Shown here piece after piece: positions 56,522 to 64,000 of a stretch of 64,000 bases of DNA. Under the pieces are notes generated by a model, which did not search any database, was not told where the DNA came from, and saw nothing but the letters and a program-made list of their open reading frames with translations. The number at the start of each line of letters is the position of its first letter. Position 1 is the stretch's first letter. The DNA is taken from contig NC_134085.1 in assembly GCF_000715075.1 (NCBI RefSeq), positions 150,998,178 to 151,062,177 of the forward strand, read 5' to 3'. The DNA comes from Nicotiana tabacum. Taxonomy: Eukaryota > Streptophyta > Magnoliopsida > Solanales > Solanaceae. The position numbers and the translations under genes are program-made.

Positions 56522-57796
56522 TTATTAAGCGATTAAGCAAAAAGAAAACTTTTTATTTGACTCAAAAAAAAAAACTATCTATAACTTGACTCAAAATTAC
56601 CTATATATTTCCAAATTTTACAAATGAAGAACTCGACTCTCAAACGCGGCCTTTCAGTACTTCGGGAACCAAGATTTTAAGGCTGCGAAAATCAACCGGT
56701 CACAAATCAAAAATTGACCAAGATGGCCGTTTTTGCAAAGTTAGCCTTCCACAGCTCCGTTTGGGAACATTTGGCTATTTTTGACAAAAACGGCATCACC
56801 TGGTTTATTTATGACAAAAATTAAAATTTTGATATTTTTTGGTTATTTTTGCAAAGGGGAGGTTGGACCCGATGAAGGTTGCCTACGTATCTCACGCCCT
56901 GTGAGAATCAAACCATGCGTAGTTCGGGCCAATTAACCGAACTATTTTAAAACAATACTCTTTTCCATTTTCAATTTTTCTTTTTAACAAACAATAAACA
57001 ACCTACATTCCAAACTTAAGAATAAAAAACTTTTTTTTTTCCAACAAACACTTTTCCAACAATAAAAGACTCTTTTTTCTATTTTTCTTTTGCTTCTAGT
57101 AAAACAGACTCTTAGAAATAAAGCATTTTCCTTTTTTTATTTTCTCAAAATTTCGGCAGAGTTTCGACAGTGTTTGGGCATTGGGTTTTTAACTCCCTAC
57201 CTGTTATTTCTCGCTCTTTTTTTTTCCTTCCTCAAATTTCCAACATTTCGAGATTCAGAAACCGGTCAACATGCAGGTTCGGAACAAATAAATGCACAAC
57301 ACAAAAGAATGCATCAGGATGGTCTTTTCATTTCAGGTTGCTAGTCCTAGACGGACCCAACCCCTGTGTTGAGTCCCCTATGTCAAATGCAACGTGATGC
57401 AAATAAGCGTTCCTACTAGGGATCCGGCATGAAGTCACGTTATTCTATGTTCAAAACCTGGGTCGGTGTTCTAGACTGTGTACCCGAGCGGACAACTCGA
57501 GTCGAGGATGGGGCAACTTACCGGGAACCAAAAGGCCATCCGGCTTCGTAACTTGTCCGGCCTCTTTCTTATTTCAAGGTATGACACTAACAGAATAGGG
57601 AGTCTCAACCAGTAAGCACATCCCCGGAGGTGAAGAGAGAAGGGACTCAGGCACAATTTATATATAGTTCAGATAATATCAAAGCGGTAACATTTATCAC
57701 ATTCAGCATAAAACATGTAGGAAATCAGATACAATCAAATACAACAATTTATCTAAGCTCGAATTCTGAACCCTGAACCAGAGATTCTGGGTTCGA
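56522..57796 (-). other. Element E 5' leader
   Basis: Noncoding, between ORF1 and the PBS. It carries hairpin copy 8 and a pyrimidine-rich run (about 57200-57235), and its PBS-proximal 550 bp are homologous to F's leader. Short open frames here (57090-57397) are not supported. Confidence 0.75.
56883..56922 (-). ncRNA. Two-stem hairpin motif, copy 8 (E, leader)
   Basis: Outer CTACGT (56883-56888) pairs with GCGTAG (56917-56922). Inner TCTCAC (56890-56895) pairs with GTGAGA (56901-56906). Stem and linker match copy 7 while the loop differs. Confidence 0.62.
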
Positions 57797-57814
57797 TCCC
57801 TAGCAGAGTCGCTA
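57797..57814 (-). other. Element E primer binding site, decayed
   Basis: The minus strand reads TAGCGACTCTGCTAGGGA. Compared with F's PBS, two Gs have become A (TGG to TAG, TGGGGA to TAGGGA), which would weaken tRNA priming. The 4-base spacer GAGC to the LTR is the same as in F. Confidence 0.82.
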
Positions 57815-57818
57815 GAGC

Positions 57819-60800
57819 TGTCACACCTCCTTTTTCACTACACCCGTAAGGGCGTAAATGAGTTTTTCCCATTTAAAGGACAATCGGAATGGGATTTAAT
57901 TATTAATTATTCAGAGTCACCACTTGGGAGATTAATGGTGTCCCAAGTCACCGGTTGAACCCCGAACCGAGGAAAAATATGACTCTGTTACAGTCTGTGA
58001 ACCAGAAATCCGAGTAAGGAATTCTGTTAACCCGGGAGAAGGGGTTAGGCATTCCCGAGTTCTGTAGTTCTAGCTCGGTCGCTTAATTGTTGTATTTAAT
58101 TTTATCTGATATTAATACATGCTAGCTTATTTGCCTTTTATAATTATTTTTTAAAAGAATTGCAACGTCGTGAAAATGCGTTTCGAACCGCGCCGCAATC
58201 AATGCGCCCGTGGTTGTCAACACACTTCAACTTCGTTGAGATTGGGATTTGGGCCGCATCAATGCGCACCCGAATTTAAGAAAGTGATTTAATTAAATCG
58301 TGCCTAAAGATTCTAACATATTATTATTTTTGGGGAAGGCGGTGGAATTTACTAAACAACCTTTCCAAACTTAATTAATTAAATAATTCTACTGTTATCT
58401 ACTTAATTTGTCTCTAAGAATCCTGATTAGTTAAGGCCAATACTTTTCAAACCCGAGTTCAAATATCCAGGAAAAAGTGCAGAGAAAATTGGTCTTGAGC
58501 CCATAAGGCCCAAATCATGTAATTGCACATGCTGCGAGCTCAAACTCCTACAGCTCCAAGAATTGGGCCTAACGCAGGCCAAAATTTTAAACCCAATGAT
58601 AGGCATCTGTAAAGCCCAGTGATCGAGCCCTTGGGGCACCCTTCGATTTAACTAATTGTTTCAGGCTTTTAATACACCTAGGCCCAATTCAAGTCACTAC
58701 TTGACCAAGACAGACCTGGGCTGCCTATTAATACGCCCAGACCCAAATGAAAACTGGCATAGTACAAAGCTATTGAATATGCAATTCAGATTAAAACCAA
58801 AATTGAAACCAATCACGCATATTGAACTCAAAATCAGTTGTAACTTTGCAAATTTAACTTTAACAAACTGCTAAACTTAAACAAACTGAAAGCTACAGCT
58901 ACATAAACATGGAATGCAACAGTCTGAACAGTCTGGAAATGGTTTGAATTAACAATCCCTAATACGATTCAATCCAAATGAATCAGATATGTATAATCAC
59001 TTATCAGTCAACTGATTACAACTATATACATCCAACGAGCACAGATTGACCAAGGTGATTGCATTTCATCCCACATTGTGATTACATCAAGGTGATTTTG
59101 AAAGTGTACCTGGAAATTGGAATGTAAATAGAGAAGGGAAGGTTAGCAGCAGTAACAACTCAGCAGCAGCTCAGAAACTAGAGTAATAACCCAGTCATAG
59201 TCAGTGAAGGAGTAATACAGTCCACCCAGGTTCAACAATTCAGAAGAAATGAGTTGAAATGCAGAGAAAACCCCATGAATCAACCCAAAACACACTCAGG
59301 AATACCAACCATTAAAAATCCTAGATAAATGATTCCAAATTTGACTTGTTTGAATTTAGAAACCACTCGAAATTAAACCAGGAAAAGTGTTGTAATTCAG
59401 CTAATAGAATTTCAGATCTAGAGACTGAAGAATATGTTTAGTGGAATTTTTAGGCAGAAAATTCAATCCCCTTCCTCAAGGCACTTCATGCCCTTTTATA
59501 GGTGATGCAAGAGGGTTAATCAGATTTTTGGTTTTCTTTTTAGTCCCTCTCCTATTTTCAGTTTAGTCCCTCCTTTCTTGACTTGTTTCCCAAGCTAATC
59601 TCCTAAGTTGGCTGAAACCTACACTAAAATAACCTTCTAGAAGGCCCTAGGATGCTCTTCTACCCCTAAAATACCTATACTACCCTTACCCCTATTTTGA
59701 AATTACTATTCCCAAAGAAACTGCCCTTTTCCATGCCTAAACTACCCCTGAAAGCTTCTCCAAGTTACTGATTCTACTTATATTCTCAACAGCTATAACC
59801 AATCCCCTGAATTAATTCAAAACTAACTAGGACTGATTAATTAGAAGTCAGAAATTAACCAATTGAACTAACCAATCCCAATTATTCAATCACCCAAACC
59901 CAAACAACTTTAAAAAAAACAGGATCAGTCAATATTAATGGAAAAAAAAATGGTACTGAATCCAAACTAATTAATTATGCCGATTCTACAATTAAAATTG
60001 TGATTAACTAATAAATGACACATGCCTCAAACTAAATTAAAAATGCGAAGATGCTTTACTGATCAAGGAGCAAGGAACAAAGAAGATTTAAACTATACTA
60101 ATACACACAAAAACGAAATCGTAAAATTAACAGAACACCTTAATGAAATCAAAACTTATAACTAAAACTGTAACTATGCAAGTAAAAAGAAACAAGAAAG
60201 CTCACTGAAGCACGAGAAACTCCGGCCGATTGCTATCATCCGAATCTTTCCAGATTTTTGACACATAACATCCCTAACCATGTGTTTTTTCACAAAAGAA
60301 CACATGGTTAAGGATTTTATGGTCTAAAATCACAAAGATTTTGGGTTAGGGTTTTGGCCAAAAATTCTTAGATCTGAAATTCGAGCCGCTTCGCCGGGAT
60401 TCGAAGGAAAATGGTCATGGATTTGGGTAGAGGGAAGTCTGAGGATGGTGTGGTATGATTTTGGGCCGGTTTGGATGAACTTGCGACTTAGGCGGAAACT
60501 TCAATCGGAGATTCGACGAGCTCCGGCAATATTCGAGGGAAACCAATTGTAGGAATGGAAAGAGGAGAGTGAGGAGGACGAGGGGTGTAAATTTAGGGGT
60601 GATTAGCGTCGACGCTGCCACCGGCGATCTAGGGTTTTCAGGGCGGCGCGACTAGGGTTTGTGGGGGGTTGAGGAAGATGATGTTGATGGGGTGGGGGGG
60701 ACCTTCAGACAGTCTTATAGTACGCCTACCCCGCCTTTGAGCCGTTGATCTTGTTAACCTCGACGGTTTGGATTAATCGACGCCAAATGGGGTCGTTTTG

Positions 60801-61328
60801 ATGTTATCGAATTGGACTGGATGGGGAGATGGTTCTGGGCCTGGGTCGGAAACTGACTTGGGCTGAAGTTTGGGTTTAAATTTGAGATAAGCCCAATTTG
60901 TTCTTGTTTGTTTTCTTCTTTGTAATTTTGTGTTTTTATTTTTTTCTAATTTTATACAATTGCAACAATTAAAATAAAGTCCTAATATATTTCAAAACTA
61001 AACTAATTAAATTCTAAAATTATTTAAAACCTATTTTACGCCAAATTTACGATTAAAACAATTAAAATGCGAAAGTGAGTTATTTGTAATTTTTCATGTT
61101 TGGTTCTAAAACAAACTAACCCCTAATTGATCCTAAAAATATAAAATTATATCCTAAATGCAAATGCATATTTTTTGTATCTTATATGAATTAACATGCA
61201 CAAATAAAAATGCAACCATTATCAGAAAATTATACAAAAATGCACAAAAAATTGTAAAAATAAAGAAAAATTATTTTGTTGGAATTTTGGGAATTATTCA
61301 TATATAGGGAAAAAATCACGTGCTCACA
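57819..61328 (-). mobile_element. Element E 5' LTR
   Basis: 3,510 bp from TGTCACACC to GTGCTCACA, the intact partner of 21167-28616. It preserves the empty site of solo LTR G at about 61146-61170. Scattered substitutions against the 3' LTR are visible throughout (for example GAGTCACC at 57914 against GAGTCGCC), more than between F's LTRs. The minus-strand frames 58427-58639 and 60415-60621, mirrored in the other LTR, are conserved only because the LTRs are duplicates. Confidence 0.93.
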
Positions 61329-61333
61329 ACGAC

Positions 61334-61349
61334 GAGTCGGGTCGTCACA
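61334..61349 (-). mobile_element. Element D 5' LTR, terminal 16 bp
   Basis: GAGTCGGGTCGTCACA completes the D LTR cut at 21166 (compare 14137-14152 in the other LTR). It is preceded by E's TSD copy ACGAC (61329-61333) and followed by D's TSD copy CAATA (61350-61354). Confidence 0.92.
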
Positions 61350-63341
61350 CAATAAGGCCGTCATATTTATTACATCTGACTAACCAACCAAAAATACATA
61401 CAAGGCCTGAAAGCCCAACATACTGCACTAACTGACAAGATATGTCTACAAGCCTCTACTGATGGATATACTGTGATCGGAACGGCTCTCCGACCTACTC
61501 ATGACATATATACGTATATATACAAGATATACATAAGGAGGCTCTAGACCCGGAAACTCCGAAAGGCATGGAGCTTACCGATCAAGCTGAGCTCGGGCAA
61601 TACTTATTGAAGAGGCCTACTCGTCCGTCTGTCTGACCTGCACACATGAAATGCAGCGCCCGCAGAAAAGGGACGTCAGTACGAAATAATGTACTGAGTA
61701 TGTAAGGCAATATACTGAAAGCTGAAGCTGAACTGATAATATAATAACTGCAAGTAGCTGGAAGTCAAAGATAATCTGAAGATATGCTTACCTGCTGATA
61801 CTGACTCAATTCTCTCAATATAGTAATTAAATAGTTGTCCGGCCCTATAAGGCTTAGTATACGTATATATATCTGCTCTGCCGTAGTAGGCTCGCTCATA
61901 AGCGCTCGGCCATACTAGGCTCTGTATTTCGACCATGCTGGGCTCGCTCATACGCGCTCGGCCACAGTAGGCTCGGTATATATATAACTGCTCTGCCGTA
62001 GTAGACTCACTCATATGCGCTCGGCCATACTATGCTCTGTATCTCAACCAAATGGGTCTCTCATAAGCGCTCGGCCACAGTAGGATCGATATATAACTTA
62101 CCATCTGATCAGAGGTTGCCTAATAGGGGCCTACCCATCGATTATAGCTCGATGGTAATGAAAATACTTTTCATACTGTATATATATAAATTCTCTGCTC
62201 TCTTGACTGAAAGAAGGAAATACTCAACTTGCAGTCCCGATAAGGAGAATATTATAACTTACAACACTAGGAAAATATACGCAATTTGCGAGACTAGCAA
62301 AATATACTTAAATTCCGGGATATGAATGTAATGACGAGATCATGCCAAATGAAAGAACAACTTAGCCTTAACATAGCTGGAGTAGGAACAACTCCATATA
62401 ATTATCCCGTTGGAAACCTTTGTGGATTGAACTTAGAATCCAAAAATCGGATTTAAGCTTCTGCGCTTTTTAACTTGAGGAACGATATTTGCTTGGTTTT
62501 GAATTTTGGACGAATGTAGTATTGTTCTTACGTCCTTGGTTACAAATCACAAGCTGATTGTGATTTTAGATCCTTTTACCAAGAAATGATACCAAGCAGA
62601 TGGTTGTATTGTTGTAATGGTAATTGTTTAAAATGTGCTATGTTTAAATGGTAAATGTTCTTACGGCAGGGATAGAACAAATTTACCACTTTGTAATTTG
62701 TTGATTGATATGCTATGTTCTTATGGCAGGGATTTATAATTGTAAATATTTAAAAAATACAAGTCTTATTTAAGACGTTAAATCTTAGTCATGATTATGC
62801 TATGTTCTTAGGTAGCCATTTGGCAAAAGTGACTAAAGAGTCACCCTTTTGCTATTGTGGCTTCTTGCCACGTTGGGGGTTAATTTATTAAGTTTTTATC
62901 CGCTTATTAGTTAATCGGGTAATGTCCCGTTACCTGGTAATTAATCAATTACCCGCATAATTAAAAAAAATCCCAAATTACTAAAATTTTATTTATTATT
63001 AAAATACTTTATATATACTTTATATGTTATATTACCGTGGTCATATGGTACCTTGCATGATACTAGTTTATAATTATCGGGTATTATCGTTCGACCCGTA
63101 TTTTATTCCAAATTGGCCACTTTCAACGAAATTCATTTTGTTTGACTTGCTTCCCCTCTCACCTTCACGAATTTACTAATCACTTGTGAAATAGCATAAT
63201 CCTTATAACCTCCAAATAATCTTTTACTTGGACTGATGTCAATTACCTTACGACATTCCACGTTTAATACTTTAGGGTGCAACATCGTCGTAACTTAACA
63301 CTGCGAAACGTGATATCGACGTAATATTGCGGGGCGTAACA
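61350..63341 (-). mobile_element. Element C 3' LTR, right fragment
   Basis: It resumes the LTR cut at 11102 and ends GGGGCGTAACA at 63341; on the minus strand the LTR begins TGTTACGCCCC. The purine-rich PPT lies immediately to the right, so this is a 3' LTR of a minus-strand element that extends beyond the window. A minus-strand TATATAAAGTA near 63005-63015, about 330 bp from the edge, is a possible TATA box. Confidence 0.8.
61873..62096. repeat. 115-bp dimeric tandem repeat in C LTR
   Basis: Two copies start CTGCTCTGCCGTAGTAG at 61873 and 61988. Each consists of two related half-units sharing CTCATANGCGCTCGGCCA. The minus-strand frame 61676-62014 is a by-product. Confidence 0.85.
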
Positions 63342-64000
63342 TTATTCCTCCCTTTGGAACATCGTCCTCGAATGTTTGACTGATGCACTTATTATTTTCA
63401 TAACTTATATTTTCCAAATACTTTAGAACTTGCCTTGCCATCTAGGCGACTATTCTATGAATAAGTCCAAAGTCCAGGGCATTCCCCTCTTAGGCCTCCT
63501 TCTCAGACCACAACCTGTAGTCCGAATCCTTCCAATCTAGTAACTGTTGCTAGCTTTTATCATGTAGCCTGTACAATTTTCGACCTTGTAAGTGTTCCCA
63601 ATCTCTAGGCTTCATATGTAGAGCTTGATAAGATGTCCCTTTGGACATCTATGAGTATACTGAAGTTCTTCGCTCGGTAGTTTGCTGAATTTACGAATAT
63701 TGCTATATCTCATCGCATAGGTCCGTTTAGCCATCCGTATGAATTTACTGCCATAACTCTTACTTTAATTTATCGTTGCTGAGGTATGTAACCAAATCCC
63801 AGCTTACTCTCGTTGCTTATTCCATATGTATAAATTTAAGTCCTTTAATGCTTCTTCATTACTGCTCATCTTTAGAATGACGACCTAATCTCATCTTATA
63901 CTTTGTGACTTTTACCCACCTTAATGTTGTTCTACAATCTACAATTTGAAGACTTGAAACTTCTTACGTATACATTGCCGCTAGGGCCTATGTCTCATCG
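63342..64000 (-). other. Element C polypurine tract and start of interior
   Basis: The minus strand reads CCAAAGGGAGGAATAA against the LTR start, preceded by ATTCGAGGACGATG, a phrase typical just upstream of the PPT in Tekay/Del chromoviruses. The rest of the stretch has no open frame; it is the 3' noncoding end of element C, which continues outside the window. Confidence 0.75.

Noticed and set aside
1..64000. Integrated pararetrovirus or organelle DNA
   Set aside because: I looked for caulimovirid-like coat/RT wording and for chloroplast or mitochondrial genes and saw none; all RT, RNase H and integrase text is Ty3/gypsy of the Athila, Tekay or Ogre type.

Overview
This window is plant nuclear DNA made almost entirely of nested LTR retrotransposons; I found no intact host gene. 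The organism is probably a member of the Solanaceae (Nicotiana is possible but unproven). This rests on a Solanaceae-type SINE near the left end, on Ogre/Tat-type giant elements with 3.5-4.2 kb LTRs, and on Athila- and Tekay-type Ty3/gypsy elements with family phrasing I recognise from solanaceous genomes. No species-level diagnosis is possible by eye.

Layout, outermost to innermost. Bases 1-2282 are unassigned flank holding one SINE with an 18-bp target-site duplication (TSD). Element A (minus strand, Athila-like) starts with its 3' LTR at 2283-3522, has a noncoding 3' region, and a broken RNase H-integrase at 6169-7711. Element B (plus strand, Athila-like) is inserted in A at 7712: 5' LTR, primer binding site (PBS), AT-rich leader and a gag with several stops up to 10929. 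Element C (minus strand, Tekay/Del-like) is inserted in B at 10930; only its 3' LTR (10930-11102 plus 61350-63341) and the start of its interior (63342-64000) are in the window. Element D (minus, Tekay/Del-like, about 10.1 kb, interior almost noncoding) is inserted in C's LTR: 11103-21166 plus the last 16 bp at 61334-61349. Element E (minus, Ogre-like, about 19.6 kb without its insertions) is inserted 16 bp from the end of D's 5' LTR and spans 21167-61328. Two further Ogre-family insertions sit inside E: a 3,934-bp solo LTR (G, 24508-28441) inside E's 3' LTR, and a 16.6-kb LTR-bounded element (F, 38909-55506) inside E's ORF1.

The junctions reconstruct: E has TSD ACGAC, F has CTTGA, G has CTAAA, and D has CAACA/CAATA (one mismatch). 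For G, the uninterrupted target can be read in E's other LTR. LTR pair divergence judged by eye follows the nesting: D is most diverged, E less, F almost identical.

Coding content is all retroelement-derived and broken. E keeps ORF1 (split by F), gag, part of protease, RT thumb, two RNase H domains and integrase. It lacks the RT fingers and palm. F has neither ORF1 nor pol and only the two ends of gag, yet its LTRs are nearly identical, so it looks like a recently mobilised non-autonomous element.

The most interesting unexplained signal is in the untranslated parts of E and F. A two-stem hairpin occurs eight times, four per element at matching positions, with compensatory base changes in both stems. 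In addition, 3' UTR tandem arrays are built from short inverted repeats (CAGG-loop-CCTG and TAGGA-loop-TCCTA).
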